Source: Viscum album
Taxonomy: Eukaryota > Streptophyta > Magnoliopsida > Santalales > Viscaceae
Direction: 5' to 3'
NCBI GenBank assembly: GCA_963277665.1
Contig: OY728136.1
Location: forward strand, 1,973,704,576-1,973,768,575
Length of the DNA: 64,000 bases
Shown piece after piece: positions 24,708-37,406 of the stretch. The stretch's first letter is position 1. Every line of letters starts with the position of its first letter. Position numbers and translations under genes: made by a program. The notes below the pieces were generated by a model that worked only from the letters and a program-made list of their open reading frames with translations, searched no databases and was not told the DNA's origin.

Positions 24708-26319
24708 TGTAACGCCCCGACCCCAGCTACCCAGAGCCGGTGCATTACTTCGTAACATTGGCATGATCACAAAAGATCAAGTCTCGAAAGACCGATTAGT
24801 TTAGTAGCCTTGGAAATACTAGATACATTCATAAGTTTTACATTACATCATAAAATGAAAAACTACTACAACAACATAATGTCTCCACAGTCCACACTAT
24901 TATCCCCTCATAATATCCCTGCAGGTCATTCATAATTTACTTCTTCACTTCCTGGGAAAAAATAAAACATAGAAAAGGGGTGAGCTCAAATGCCCAGTAA
25001 GGATAACAATATAGAGGAAACTTTCATAAATAAGAACAAACATTTAAGGCAATGTATAACTAAAACAAAATCCTTTTAAACTTGAATATCAACATAATAT
25101 GGAAAAATTAAAATGAAATAACGCCATTTACTCATTCACATGGATATTCTACTAATCGAATAACCACATGCAAAATCACTAACCACTTTCATAATGTTGG
25201 AATGCATAATGCCAGACTATCATAACCACATAGCCAAGGCCTCGTTCCAAGACTACAAATAAGATTTTGTCAAGGCCTTGTGCCAAGACACTAGTTTGTC
25301 TCATGAGACCTACCGATGCATCGAGGAGCTATAGCGGGCTCCACCCGTCACATATTAAGTCCAATGCATTCCCATATGAAAAGGTTTAAACATAACATAA
25401 ACATTCGTATTAAAACTAGCATACGAAATGTCAATAATTTCACCATAAACTATGAATGGTATAAAATAGCACATCCACAGTCAAACATATCACAAAAACC
25501 TTCAATACAATATATAAGTTTTGTATTATAATAAATCAACTTCAAATAAGCGTAAAATCCATCAAAGGATGTTGACATAGATGAAATCAAAACACTTTTT
25601 AGAGAAATATATCTTTCTATTTTTGAAATCGTTTAAGATCCATATAAAACAAAACATTTTCTTGAAAATATTCTTATAATCTTGTAAGGAAAGCTTTGAA
25701 GATTTTATAACGGCGGAAAATAACCGCACCCGCCGTATAAGTTAAAAAACATTATTACCTCAATTCTGTCGAAAAAGTTAAAAAGGACCTTGTTTTGAAA
25801 AGGACGGAAAGATTCCTCTTATAAAATGTCAAAAAGGGTATAAATGACTTTAACCCATATTCTTGTAAATAATAAAAATGTTTTGAAATACATTTTGAAG
25901 AAACATGGATGTGGATGATAACGAGGTCCCAGTAGATAATTATGTATAAACAACCTTGGATAATGAAGAGGTTGTGAAGTAAACCCTTACCTTGTACTTT
26001 TCCTTGGTTGGGGTAGTTTAACCTTCTGTATAATGGTGAAATAATTGTTATTAAATTATACGAGAATCATATACGTTCATATGATATCATATATGATCTT
26101 TTAACATTGCTTTGTTAACAATATCTTAGATTTATCGTTGTTTCGGGTGTTAACTTACTCGTTTTCTTATATGTTTTGTTACGTAAGTCATGTTTTTAAT
26201 GGATAGGTTGTATCTTATTCATATCCAGAATGATATCATGTCCTTAAAAATTATTTTTAAATTATCAAATGATAATTATACTTGAATGGATACGACGGAG
26301 AATGAATCTCATCGCGTTC

Positions 26320-26348
26320 GTGGAGACGGTAGTCCGTACGTACGCACG
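26320..26348 (-). repeat. 29-nt LTR motif, second copy (C 3' LTR)
   Basis: On the plus strand it is GTGGAGACGGTA, a 2-nt variable spot, then CCGTACGTACGCACG. The middle holds the palindrome CGTACGTACG. Downstream of the TATA box, so transcribed. Confidence 0.75.
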
Positions 26349-26508
26349 AGCGACAATATCATTATTTTGATATTAAAATAATATATAATTGGATAGTATA
26401 TCATATATATAGAATCATTATCATGTTATATTTATTATTTACATGAATTAAATATCATTATTATACCCATCTAAATAATAATATATTGAATAACAATTAC
26501 ACCACGAC

Positions 26509-26537
26509 GTGGAGACGGTAAGCCGTACGTACGCACG
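26509..26537 (-). repeat. 29-nt LTR motif, first copy (C 3' LTR)
   Basis: Same motif as at 26320, about 190 bp away and nearer the TATA box. It is preceded by the near-palindrome CCACGACGTGG. Confidence 0.75.
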
Positions 26538-26879
26538 TATGGTGACATGTCATTCAAATTATGGGTAGAATACTGAATATGGTTGTTCCATATTTATAAT
26601 AACATCACAGTATATAGAAGATACTGGAGTTATAATTTTATAATTGAAATAATAGACAAAGAGGGAGTGGAAGAAGAAAGAAACATGAAAGAGGGTGATG
26701 AAAATGTTACCTCTTCTTCGGGTTCTTCCTTTTGATTTGATCAAAAGGACTCCTTAGGATGGCTTTCTGACTAAAGTAAAGCTTTTAGGATGAAGGGAGA
26801 AATGTTGGGAGAGTATTTGGGCAGAGGTTGGCCGAACCAAAAGGCTTGAAAGTGTGAATAAGGTGATAGAGGTGGGGGC

Positions 26880-26887
26880 CTTTTATA
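26880..26887 (-). promoter_or_regulatory. TATA box, 3' LTR of C
   Basis: TATAAAAG on the minus strand, conserved at 45788 in the other LTR and at 58395 in element E. Confidence 0.7.
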
Positions 26888-28245
26888 AGAGGAGAGGAGG
26901 GGCTCTTTTGGAAAGATTGAAATGTTACATTATTATACCATGATTTTCGGATTCTAAAGGTCCCACACTTATATAATTCGTGGATAAGGTGATAAGGGTT
27001 CGAAATATCTTCATCCAATAGGCTTTGGACAAGTGTAAGCCTTGTATTTTCCATTATCTTCTCATTTTATTTAAATCGTTAAATAATGAGGTCATCGCCG
27101 AATCATAATAATGTCATAAATAATTTAATATATTTAATGTCTAAAAATTATAAAAAAATACTATGATGTAGTAAATCGTTTTAGCTTTCTAATGAATATT
27201 TATAATCAAAATTTGGACTTGTGTAACCCCACTAAAAAACTATTTTAGTAAGACAACTCATGTTTGTGTCAATTTACTTTTAACATTAAATAAATATATA
27301 TTAATGTCATTTTCCAACTAAAGTGTCTCCATGGGGTCCCCATGTTGACCCATGGGTTGTCTTGGTCGGCCATGACTCATCCAATAGGAGTAGGACAAGT
27401 GTCATGTTCATCTCATATTATTAAAACATTATTTGTACCATAAACTACACTAATTACCTCTAATCGCGATTAAGAACTTAAAAGTTACTATTCACCAAAA
27501 ATTTATTTTAATCTCATTGAACCACATTTTACTTCTTAATGACAACCATTTATGTCGGATTTTTGAAAATCAAATCACAGAAGTGGTAATATTTCATTTA
27601 AATGAAAAATCAGTTATTTAACTACCACTTAGTGGTTTCACTATTCATCAAAAATTGAAGTTTTTCAGAACAAAGCCAAAATTTCACCCTAAGCTATAAT
27701 TGATATTCCAAATTCAAAAATGATGTCTATTTTACAAAATTCCAAACATATAAGTTGCATTAATTAATTTTATAATTAATTCCCGTTGTTACAAAAAATG
27801 GCGTGTTTCTAAGAAACAATTTATATCAAAAGATTGGCATTTGTTTATATCCGATTTCAATGTTAAATTAATTCTAATGACCACAATTGGATAAAATGGT
27901 AAAAATATATTCTAATTATACTTTAAAACCACTAAATAGTATAATTTTTCACTATAAATTATTTTGATTTAAAAAGTTTTTTTTAAGTATTTTTCACTAT
28001 TCATAAAAAATTCGATGTTCTCAGAAAAATACCAAAAATTCAACATAGGCTAATTTCGATATTCCAAATCCAAAGATGAAGTCTATTTTGATAAATAAAA
28101 TTTATAAAATTTCAAAAAGTAGGTATTACTATTCACAACGGCTAGTTTAATTTGTTGTGGTGTGTGTTAGAGCTCGAGGTTGCGTACAACACACGCTATT
28201 GCATTATTCGAAGGGAAACGTACCGTGGAAGCTTGGGGTGTTACA

Positions 28246-28260
28246 TTCTCCCCTCCTTTA
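28246..28260 (-). other. Polypurine tract of C
   Basis: TAAAGGAGGGGAGAA on the minus strand, touching the 3' LTR and 22 bases after the pol stop region. Primer for plus-strand DNA synthesis. Confidence 0.85.
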
Positions 28261-28282
28261 AATAATTGCGTCCTCGCAATTT

Positions 28283-30411
28283 CTAGGGTATAAAAAGACT
28301 CGGGTGGTTCTTCATCATAAGTTCCTCAGGTTCCCACGTTGCCTCTTCCATTTTATGATTTCTCCACAAAACCTTTACCAGACGAGTCGTCCGGTTTCTC
28401 AGCACCTGCTCCCTCACATCAAGAATCCTGACGGGCTCTTCACAATAGGAAAGATCAGGTTCCAGTTCTAACTCCTCATAGGTGAGTACATGCGTTGGGT
28501 CAGGCATGTATTTCCTCAACAGAGATACGTGGAAAACATCGTGAACATTGGAGAGATTTGGCGGCATCGCCAAACGATAAGCTACAGCCCCAATACAATC
28601 TAGAATTTCGAAAGGTCCGATGTACCTGGGACTCAACTTACCCTTCTTACCAAAACGTATAACTCCCTTCCATGGAGATACCTTTAGGAAAACATGATCT
28701 CCCACTTGAAATTCCAAAACCTTTCTTCTGTTATCGGCATAGCTCTTCTGCCTACTTTGAGCTGATTTGATGTGATTTTGGATTACCTTCACCTTTTCCA
28801 TTGTTTCTTCCACCAGTTCTGGTCCCACAAGTTTTCTTTCACCAACGTCATCCCAACAGGTTGGTGTACGACATCTCTTTCCGTATAACGCTTCATAAGG
28901 TTCCATCTGAATGCTTGAATGGAAGCTATTGTTATAGGAAAATTCTACCAGTGGTAAGTATTGATCCCACATACCCTGAAAGTCAAGAGAGCATGATCTC
29001 AACATGTCTTCTAAGGTTTGAATAGTCCATTCTGATTGTCCATCTGTTTGAGGGTGATAGGCAGTGCTCAAACAAAGTTTAGTATCCAAGGCCTTTTGAA
29101 TACTTTTCCAGAATCTTGAAGTAAAACAAGGATCACGATCAGAAACAATCAATAGGGGTACTCCACGAAGTCTTACAACTTCATTAATATATAATCTTGC
29201 TAGACGTTCAAGTGGTAGATCCTCCCGTATAGCCAGAAAATGTGCTGACTTAGTAAGACGATCAACAATGACCCATATTGCATCATTCCTTCTAGGAGTC
29301 TTTGGTAGTCCCATGACAAAGTCCATCGTAATATTATCCCATTTCCACTTAGGTATGGGAAGAGGTTGCAATACTCCACCAGGATGTTGCCTTCCAGCTT
29401 TCACTTGTTGACAAACCATACACCTCGACACAAAATCAGCAATCTCCCTCTTCATATTGTCCCACCAAAAATGTTCCTTCAAATCTCTATACATTTTGGT
29501 GCTCCCAGGGTGTATAGAGAAATTGGAACTATGAGCATCATCCAGCAATTCCCTTTTTAGATCAGTTATATCGGGAACACAAAGTCTCTTCCTGAATTTC
29601 AAAATTCCATCCTTATACACAAAGTCCCTCAATCTTCCATCATTCACGTATTTAATCTTATTCTGAAATTCTTCATCATTGGTATGAGAACTCTTAATCC
29701 TTTCTATTAATGATTGTTTGGCAACCATTTGAAAAAGCATTCATGTTTCACCTTCCCTAGTTATTCCCATGTCCATCTTCACTAGATCCAAGAAAATTGG
29801 ATCCCTTTCAATTCTCATCACATTCAAAACTCCATGGTCTTTTCTACTCAAAGCAGTTGCCACCTTGTTTGCCTTCCTCGGGTGGTAATGTATCGTTCAA
29901 TCATAATCCTTGAGTAGTTCAAGCCATCGCCTTTTCCTCATGTTGAGTTATTTTTGTGTGAAAATATACTTCAAACTCTTGTGATCAGTATAAATCTCAC
30001 ATTTTTCACCATAGAGGTAATGTATCCATATCTTTAAAGCAAAGATCACAGCTGCTAACTCAAGATCATGAGTAGGATAGTTTTTTTCATGAATTTTTAG
30101 CTTTCGTGATGCATAGGCAATGACCTTATCATTCTGCATAAGGACACAACCAAGTCCTTTCTTCGATGCATCACTATAAATAACAAACCCATCATTCTCC
30201 GATGGTAGAGTCAATACAGGGGCATTGACTAATCTTCTCTTTAGTTCTTCAAAACATTCTTCACACTCTTTTGTCCAGACAAATTTAATCCCTTTACGTG
30301 TGAGCTTTGTCAATGGGTTAGCCAATCTGGCAAAATTCTGGACGAAACGTCGATAATAACCTGCTAAACCAATAAAACTGCGTACCTCAGTTATACTTGT
30401 CGGTGCTGGCC
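28283..30411 (-). pseudogene. Element C pol, 3' portion: RNase H, integrase, chromodomain
   Basis: This continues the pol frame broken by element B at TGGCC. RNase H (about 30325 down to 29950) keeps [15 protein letters not shown] and YTDHKSL. In-frame stops follow at 29948-29950 (TAA), 29897-29899 (TGA) and 29741-29743 (TGA). The last 485 codons (29740-28283) are open: the integrase zinc finger ([11 protein letters not shown], then CMVCQQ), the catalytic core with TMDF, VSDRDP and QSEWTIQ, the GPY/F-like [12 protein letters not shown], and a C-terminal chromodomain ending LVKVLWRNHKMEEATWEPEE. In chromoviruses this domain is thought to steer integration toward particular chromatin. RNase H and integrase could not be made as one product because of the stops. 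Confidence 0.93.
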
Positions 30412-31734
30412 TATGACAACCCTGCTTTTTATTACAACATAAACATGCTTTATTACAAAAAACATCACTTGATACAACAAATAAGATCGAGAGGTTTAGT
30501 GTCTTTGGGGCTTAGGATCATTACATAAAAACTTTAAACTTGAAATACAACGTCCTTATTGAAAACTTCCTTTACATGACCACTACATTCCTTCGTACTT
30601 AGCATTGCATGGGATAACCTGAGGACATGCATAAGAAAAGGGTGAGCTATAAAGCCCAGTAAGGGAGTACACAATGAATAACATGAGGAGTACAATACAT
30701 GTTAGGCAATAGGTATATCAATAGAGAATAATAGAGACATGAACATAAAGGCATGATAAAGCCTGATAATCATAACATGGAAATGTGGCAACAACACTTA
30801 ACATTGAATTAGCATGAGCCAAGGCTCATTGCACATGGAGCATGAGTAAACCCTCATTGCACTTGAAGCACGAGTAAACCCTCGTTGCACTTGAATTAGC
30901 ATGATTCAACACTCATTGCACATGACGTATCATGATACTATACTTACCCAATGCATTGGAGCGCTATAAAGGGCGCACCCTTCTTAAACATTTCATTTCA
31001 TGCATAAGTGTGCCACATGGATCATAAAACAAGGATTCATAAAACATAATCATTTCTTCCACGATAAAGGAATGTGGAATTCATACATGAAACTTTACAA
31101 TCAATATGTATATGTGCATAAAGGTGAATACCCTTGATGGAGAAATGGGCATGGTATTCACTACACAAAGACATTGGCTTAGAAAATCGGTGCGATTTCG
31201 GCAGCGTAACGGCGTGACATAAGAATTCATAAAAAAGGTTGATGAAAGAGAAAGTGGTTCCTCATCATATTTACATGTAATGGACAGTAAGAAGATCATA
31301 TATATACATGTCCCAACAATAGAAATGTAATTTAGATTCATGATACAAAAGTATTGCTTGAATGTAAAATAAGAGAGAGAAGTTCCTTTCGGAATTTCGG
31401 CATAGTAACGGGTGTACATGGGAGGCATTTAATGAGAGAGAAAGGGTTCTCCCATCATTCAAACAATAAGAGGGCAGTATGGGGGAGGTGCGAAACCATA
31501 CCCCAACATTCATAATTGAAATAAAAAGGGAAATACAACTTAATGAAAATTGACAAAAAAATGAGAAAGGAAGAAAACCCCTTACTTGGAAGTGTGCTTC
31601 CAAAGGATAGAGAGAGGCTTGTGAGAGGCTTCTTGGGAGCTTGGGGCACCTTGGGAGGATTCTAGAGAGAGTAGGGCAGAGGTTGGACGAACTTCAAGGG
31701 CTTTGAGAGAGGAGGAAGTGGGAGCTTGGGTGGG

Positions 31735-31740
31735 TTTATA
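31735..31740 (-). promoter_or_regulatory. TATA box, 3' LTR of B
   Basis: TATAAA on the minus strand (CCTTTATAAACCC). The 5' LTR has TATATAAA at the same place. Confidence 0.65.
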
Positions 31741-32588
31741 AAGGAAAGGTGAGAGAATTCTTTATTATTTAGGTTTGGGACCCCTTATATTAAAATAGTC
31801 CAAACCACAAACCATCCCATGGTATTTGCCCATGGTTTTTGGAAAAGTAAAGAGGAAAACAATATTTTACAAGGCCAAGGTCCGAACTTATTAAAAAAAT
31901 AGGGTTGCTTATGTGGAGGTGAGTCACACTCCCATGGAAATTAATTTAAAAAGCCAAAGTGTTGAATAAGTCTTGAGGGCTCCATTAATGCTTTGAAAAG
32001 TGAGTCAAAAAAACCCAAAACCTCATTATTTTAATGATAAAACATATATTGGCCGAACATTAGGATTATGGTATTTTATTACATCACCATTTGGTCATTA
32101 TGATGTCATAAAACACATTATATATTTAAATGGTATTTAATTTTTACCCAAAAATTTGACTGTCTCAGAAAATTATGAAAAATTCACCGTTGGATAATTT
32201 CGACATCCTGATTCCAAAAATAATATTTATTTTATCTAAATAATTTTCTAAATATGTGAATTTTCACTTTTAAAATAAAAACCGACATTTATAAATAAAT
32301 TCACGGGTTTTGACAGAAATGGCTTTCAAACCTACATAAAAATTTTAATTGCATTCATAAAATTATAAGATCATTTAAATTTAATAAAAATTAATTTAAT
32401 ATTAATAATAATATTTTATTAAAATATTATTTAATTCAAAAATCCTTTAATTTAATAAAATATAATTCTTAATTAAATAATAACTAAAAACACCATTTGT
32501 ACTTTAAAAACTAATTACAAAGTATCAAAAATGACTAGAAATTATATTCATTGTTATATACAAAAAAATAATGTACATGAACATGGTG

Positions 32589-32858
32589 CTACTTATTTGT
32601 TACATAACCCCTTAAAATAGCCGCATAAGACCTAAGGGTAAGGTGTGCGATGGTGACAGACTCTTGGGGTTGCTCGGATAACATCGCTCGAGTGGTAATC
32701 TCTACCAACTTCCATTTTTCCCGTAGACGATCACGTTCGAGCTTGACTTGATGAAGCTCAGCTTGGGCTTGGTCAAGGGCAAAGCCCAAAGACGCCACCT
32801 CCTTTCCGAGCTCCGACAAATGGGCTTGGTAAGGGGAAATTCTACTGGATGAGGCCAT
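32589..32858 (-). CDS. LTR-internal 89-codon reading frame, 3' LTR of B
   Basis: This begins 212 bp inside the LTR and about 260 bp after the end of pol, on the element's strand. The predicted product starts MASSSRISPYQAHLSELG, has a central Leu/Glu/Gln-rich stretch (about residues 16-52) with heptad-like spacing suggesting a coiled coil, and ends ILRGYVTNK. It lacks a signal peptide or membrane segment. The identical-length copy in the 5' LTR differs at five bases, all changing the amino acid. Element A carries a remote homologue. No known family is recognised; it may be a genuine small element protein or a captured fragment. Confidence 0.45.
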   Translation of the reverse strand: MASSSRISPYQAHLSELGKEVASLGFALDQAQAELHQVKLERDRLREKWKLVEITTRAMLSEQPQESVTIAHLTLRSYAAILRGYVTNK

Positions 32859-33070
32859 CGCTTCCTTTGTCTGAGTAGAAAATTGGTTCGTTAAAGCCTT
32901 ATATTTAAACTACCCAGATGATCACTGTTCAACGGCTATAAAAGTAACGGTCACAAATCATAACGTTAAACTAAAGAAGATGACATCTTATAAAAACATT
33001 TTTTTTTCATAAAGAAACATTTAACTGGATCAAGAGGGATTTTCCATTAATGAAATTTTGGGTCGTTACA

Positions 33071-33086
33071 ACATTCCCCCCTTAAG
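33071..33086 (-). other. Polypurine tract of B
   Basis: CTTAAGGGGGGAATGT on the minus strand, directly before the 3' LTR and after the conserved GAGGGCGAAATTT. Confidence 0.88.
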
Positions 33087-33119
33087 AAATTTCGCCCTCG
33101 AAATTTTCCTTTTCCCACA

Positions 33120-36100
33120 CTAAAACAAATGTGGGTAACTTAGCTTCATCATATCCTCCGACTCCCAAGTTGCTTCTTCAAACTTGTGGGTTCTCCACAA
33201 CACCTTGACGAGGGGCATTGTCTTATTTCGTAGAACTTTTTCTCTACGATCCAAGATCTTCACTGGTTGCTCCTCATAAGAAAGATCGTCTTCTAATTGT
33301 ACCACCTCAGAAGAGAGTACATGTGAAGGGTCTGGTATGTACTTCCTTAAGAGGGATACATGGAAGACATCATGCACCTTGGCCATAGTAGGTGGAAGTG
33401 CTAGTCGATAGGCCACAGCCCCAACATGATCAAGAATCTCGAAGGGGCCGATGTACCTTGGACTTAACTTCCATTTCTTTCCAAACCTCATGACCTTCTT
33501 CCACGGAGATATGCGTAAAAACACCATGTCTCCGACTTTAAACTCAAGGTCTCGTGGATGATTATCTGCATAACTCTTCTGTCGACTTTGGGCTGCCTTG
33601 ATATGCTGCTGAATGGTTTTCACCTTCTCCACCATTTCTTCGACCATTTCCGGTCCAAGCAGCTTACGTTCACCGACCTCATCCCAACATGTCGGTGTTC
33701 TACACCTTTTCCCATACAGGGCTTCATATGGTGCCATTTGGATGCTCGAGTGGAAACTATTATTATAAGAGAACTCAACTAGAGGAAGATGTTGATCCCA
33801 TCCTCCTTTAAAGTCCATTGAGCACACTCTCAACATATCCTCAAGTGTTTGGATATTCCGCTCGGATTGGCCATCAGTTTGAGGATGATAGGCCGTACTG
33901 AAGTTCAGTTCAGTATTCATAGCATGTTGAAGACTCTTCCAAAACATAGAGGTAAATCTTGGATCTCGGTCCGACACAATAGATAGTGGTACTCCATGCA
34001 ACCGTACCACTTTCCTGATATATATCCGTGCCAGTTGATCCAAAGAGAAATCCTCTCGAATAGCAATGAAGTGTGCAGTCTTTGTAAGACGATCCACAAT
34101 AACCCAGATTACATTGTTGCTTTTGGATGTCCTCGGAAGTCCAGTGACGAAGTCTATGGTGATGTTCTCCCATTTCCATTCTGGTATGGGCAATGGTTGC
34201 ATCATCCCCTTAGACTTCTGCCTCTCTTCCTTCACTTGCTGACACACCAGGCACTTTGATGTATATTCGGCGATCTCCTTCTTCATATTATCCCACCAAA
34301 AGTTTTCTCGGAGATCTCGATACATCTTTGTGCTCCCTGGGTGAATAGAGAAATTTGAACTATGTGCATCATCCAAAAGTTCCTTCTTCAGCTCCGAACT
34401 TGATGGGACACATAGTCTTTTCCCAAACCGCACAATTCCTTCTTCATTAACATTAAACTCTGAGGATTTTCCCTTTTTGATAGCTTCCACTTTTTCTTGG
34501 ATTCTCGCATCATCCTTTTGAGCATCCTTTAACCTTTCCAAAAGAGATGGTTGAGCAATCATTTGTGAAAGGATTGATGATGTTCCCTTCTTTATGATTC
34601 CCACGTCCATCTTCATCAAGTCTAAGAAGATTGGATCCTTCTCAATTCTCATCATTGATAGAATTGCTGGATCCTTTCTACTTAGGGCATCCGCCACCTT
34701 GTTCGCCTTCCCAGGGTGGTAATGTATTGAACAGTCATAATCATTTATGAGCTCTATCCATCTTCTCTGGCGCATATTAAGCTCTTTCTGTGTGAATATA
34801 TATTTAAGACTCTTGTGGTTAGTATATATCTCACATTTCTCTCCATAGAGATAATGCCGCCAGATTTTCAAGGCAAAGATCACCGCCGCCAACTCCAGAT
34901 CATGCGTTGGATAGTTTCGCTCATGGATTTTCAACTGTCTTGAGGCATAGGATATCACTTTATCATTCTGCATCAGCACACATCCTAATCCCTTCTTCGA
35001 AGCATCACTGAATACCACAAAAAGCTCCCCACTTGTGGGTAAAGTGAGCACAGGTGCAGTGATAAGCCTCCTTTTCAACTCCTTGAAGCTTTCTTCGCAT
35101 TCATCACTCCAAGAAAACTTTACTCCCTTTCGAGTTAGCTTGGTAAGAGGGTTGGACAATCGTGAGAAGTTTCTCACAAATCGTCGATAATATCCAGCTA
35201 ACCCCAAGAATCTACGGATATCAGTTACCGATGTTGGCCTCGTCCATCCCTCAATTGCATCTGTTTTGGAGGGGTCCACAGATATCCCATTGCTTGTGAT
35301 GATATGGCCCAAGAATGAGACCTCCTTCAACCAGAACTCACACTTGCTGTACTTGGCATAGAGCTTCTCCTTGCGCAAAGTCTCCAGTACAGTTCTTAAA
35401 TGCTCCTCATGGTCCTCCTTGGTTTTGGAGTATATTAGAATATCATCTATAAAGACTATCACAAATTTATCTAGGTAATCTCTAAAGACTCTATTCATCA
35501 AGTCCATGAATATTGCTGGAGCATTGGTGAGTCCAAAAGGCATTACTATGAATTCATAGTGCCCGTACCTTGTACGAAAATCGGTCTTGGGGATATCTTC
35601 CTTCTTCACCCTTACTTGATAATATCCTGACCGCAAGTCGACCTTGGAGAAGTATTGTGCTCCACGTACCTGATCAAACAAGTCATCGATTCTTGAGAGA
35701 GGATACTTGTTCTTTATCGTGATTTTGTTAAGTTCACGATAATCGATGCAAAGCCGCATTGACCCATCCTTCTTCTTGACGAAGAGGACTGGTGCACCCC
35801 ATGGTGATGCACTTGGGCGTATAAACCCTTTATCCAGATTCTCCTGTAGTTGTTTCTTCAGTTCTTCAAGCTCAACCACAGCCATTCTATATGGAGTCTT
35901 GGATATTGGTAGCGCCCCAGGTATAAGTTCAATTGAGAACTCAACGTCTCTTCTTGGAGGAAGACCAGGAAGTTCCTCGGGAAATACTTCAGCGAATTCC
36001 CTCACAATAGGAATTTCTTCAAGGGTGGTTTCTTCCTTGGACTCAATCATCTGAGCCAGATATGCGTGCTCATAAGGCAGTAATATCCATACTTGAGATG

Positions 36101-37406
36101 ATGGAGCTAAATGAGATTCATCTTCCTCCTGACACTTGTAAAGAATCGGGGGTCGATTCTCCATATGGAGTGTGATTTCCCTCTCCCGACAATTTATGTT
36201 GGCTCTATATAAGGAAAGCCAATCCATGCCAAGAATTGCATCAAATTCCACCAAAGGGAGTATGAAGAGGTTCTCCGGGAAATTCAATCCACAGATTATA
36301 ACAGGGGAGGACTTATACTCATGGGATGCAATGATTGCCCCATTTTCCGTACTCACTGACATCTTTACTTCCATGATTTGTGGTGGTGCAGGGATTGTTC
36401 TACTAAACTTTTGAGATATAAAAGAATGCGTAGAACCTGAATCAAAAAGTAAGTTCGCTATTATTGAATGAATAACTAGCGTACCTTTCACCACTTCGTT
36501 GTCGGGGTTCACTTCAGCAGAAGTGATGGCAAAAGCTCTTCCTTGCTGTCTTGGAGGTTGTTGATTGCCTCCGATAACCCTTGGATTAGGGCACTGATTC
36601 GCAAAATGACCCGGTTCTTTGCATTTGAAGCATTGAACAACGCGTTGAGGTTCGAACGGAGCGTTCCTCCCCTCCGTCGCAGCCGCGGGTCCTTCTTGCT
36701 GACAGTTAACAGCTAGGTGCCCTTCTCTTCCACACTTAAAGCATTTTCTTGTCCCCCTAAGGCAATTTCCAGGGTTCTTTTTTCCACACTTTTGGCAAGT
36801 GGGGTGCTGGAATTTCTTAGCGCTGTTGGATTTATCCATCGGACCACCAGCATTGAAGTCCACCTTTCTCTTAATGTCCCCATGATACCCCTGTGATTCT
36901 CCGATCTCCATTTCAACCTTGAGGGCACATCGGACAATTTCCTCATAGCTGTCAAAGTCACGGATCGCTAATGCTTTCCGCAAGCTAGGCTTCAACCCAC
37001 CAAAGAAGTGGTCAACCTTGCATTCGGGGGTAACGACAAAGCCGGAAGCGTATCGTGCAAGCCTTGTGAAGTTTTCCTCGTACGCTCCCACAGATTCCTC
37101 ATCTTTCTGCTTGATGGAAAGGAAGTCCCTTTCCATCTTAAGACGGAGGGTGCGTGGAAAATATTTATCGAAAAACATCTTCCGGAATACCTTCCATTCC
37201 AAAGCCTCGATCTCCTCCTCAGGCTTTGTATTTTTGATCAACGTCCACCATTGATCAGCTTCACCCTCCATACGATAAGCCGCCAGGAGAACCTTCTCTT
37301 TTTCAGAGCATTGGAGGATGGAGAATATCTTTTCAATGGAGTTGATCCATTTTTCAGCAATCGTGGGATCGGATGATCCACTAAAAGTAGGAGGCCTTTG
37401 TCTCAT
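33120..37406 (-). CDS. Element B gag-pol polyprotein (1428 codons, nearly intact)
   Basis: One open frame encodes, in order: the capsid region (about residues 10-110, WINSIEKIF...ADQWW); zinc knuckles near 220-235 ([14 protein letters not shown]) and 258-272 ([14 protein letters not shown]); protease with [11 protein letters not shown] near 322; reverse transcriptase with [10 protein letters not shown] and [10 protein letters not shown] near 650; RNase H with SDASKKG near 800; the integrase zinc finger (about 1015-1058) and the core with TIDF, VSDRDP and QSERNIQ (about 1083, 1146, 1181); [12 protein letters not shown]; and a chromodomain from about 1397. Two faults are visible. The third RNase H acidic residue is Asn (YTNHKSL, codon at 34818-34820) where C has YTDHKSL. 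The natural gag start lies upstream in another frame. Length and order are typical of Tekay/Del chromoviruses. Confidence 0.95.
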   Translation of the reverse strand: MRQRPPTFSGSSDPTIAEKWINSIEKIFSILQCSEKEKVLLAAYRMEGEADQWWTLIKNTKPEEEIEALEWKVFRKMFFDKYFPRTLRLKMERDFLSIKQKDEESVGAYEENFTRLARYASGFVVTPECKVDHFFGGLKPSLRKALAIRDFDSYEEIVRCALKVEMEIGESQGYHGDIKRKVDFNAGGPMDKSNSAKKFQHPTCQKCGKKNPGNCLRGTRKCFKCGREGHLAVNCQQEGPAAATEGRNAPFEPQRVVQCFKCKEPGHFANQCPNPRVIGGNQQPPRQQGRAFAITSAEVNPDNEVVKGTLVIHSIIANLLFDSGSTHSFISQKFSRTIPAPPQIMEVKMSVSTENGAIIASHEYKSSPVIICGLNFPENLFILPLVEFDAILGMDWLSLYRANINCREREITLHMENRPPILYKCQEEDESHLAPSSQVWILLPYEHAYLAQMIESKEETTLEEIPIVREFAEVFPEELPGLPPRRDVEFSIELIPGALPISKTPYRMAVVELEELKKQLQENLDKGFIRPSASPWGAPVLFVKKKDGSMRLCIDYRELNKITIKNKYPLSRIDDLFDQVRGAQYFSKVDLRSGYYQVRVKKEDIPKTDFRTRYGHYEFIVMPFGLTNAPAIFMDLMNRVFRDYLDKFVIVFIDDILIYSKTKEDHEEHLRTVLETLRKEKLYAKYSKCEFWLKEVSFLGHIITSNGISVDPSKTDAIEGWTRPTSVTDIRRFLGLAGYYRRFVRNFSRLSNPLTKLTRKGVKFSWSDECEESFKELKRRLITAPVLTLPTSGELFVVFSDASKKGLGCVLMQNDKVISYASRQLKIHERNYPTHDLELAAVIFALKIWRHYLYGEKCEIYTNHKSLKYIFTQKELNMRQRRWIELINDYDCSIHYHPGKANKVADALSRKDPAILSMMRIEKDPIFLDLMKMDVGIIKKGTSSILSQMIAQPSLLERLKDAQKDDARIQEKVEAIKKGKSSEFNVNEEGIVRFGKRLCVPSSSELKKELLDDAHSSNFSIHPGSTKMYRDLRENFWWDNMKKEIAEYTSKCLVCQQVKEERQKSKGMMQPLPIPEWKWENITIDFVTGLPRTSKSNNVIWVIVDRLTKTAHFIAIREDFSLDQLARIYIRKVVRLHGVPLSIVSDRDPRFTSMFWKSLQHAMNTELNFSTAYHPQTDGQSERNIQTLEDMLRVCSMDFKGGWDQHLPLVEFSYNNSFHSSIQMAPYEALYGKRCRTPTCWDEVGERKLLGPEMVEEMVEKVKTIQQHIKAAQSRQKSYADNHPRDLEFKVGDMVFLRISPWKKVMRFGKKWKLSPRYIGPFEILDHVGAVAYRLALPPTMAKVHDVFHVSLLRKYIPDPSHVLSSEVVQLEDDLSYEEQPVKILDRREKVLRNKTMPLVKVLWRTHKFEEATWESEDMMKLSYPHLF

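Larger units (their letters stand above)
24708..28245 (-). repeat. Element C 3' LTR
   Basis: Near-identical to 43617-47153. On the minus strand it holds a TATA box at 26880-26887, a 29-nt repeated motif at 26509-26537 and 26320-26348, and a donor-like CAAG|GTAAGG near 25984-25993. Confidence 0.93.
30412..33070 (-). repeat. Element B 3' LTR
   Basis: Pairs with 38115-40774. On the minus strand it contains the 89-codon frame (32858-32589) in U3, a TATA box at 31735-31740, and a donor-like CCAAGTAAGG near 31581-31590, about 150 bp downstream of the TATA box. Confidence 0.95.

Noticed and set aside
26785..27054. 89-codon minus frame in C's 3' LTR, also at 45693-45962
   Set aside because: It runs across the TATA box, is not preserved in E, and its presence in both LTRs is simple duplication.
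31081..31649. Minus-strand frames of 64-115 codons in B's LTR, repeated at 38931-39306
   Set aside because: They recur only because the LTR is duplicated, lie just after the TATA box around the donor-like site, and have no counterpart open frame or motif conserved in A.
35746..36054. Plus-strand frames opposite B's gag-pol (also 33558, 36172, 37008 and others)
   Set aside because: Antisense shadows of the long polyprotein frame without recognisable motifs.
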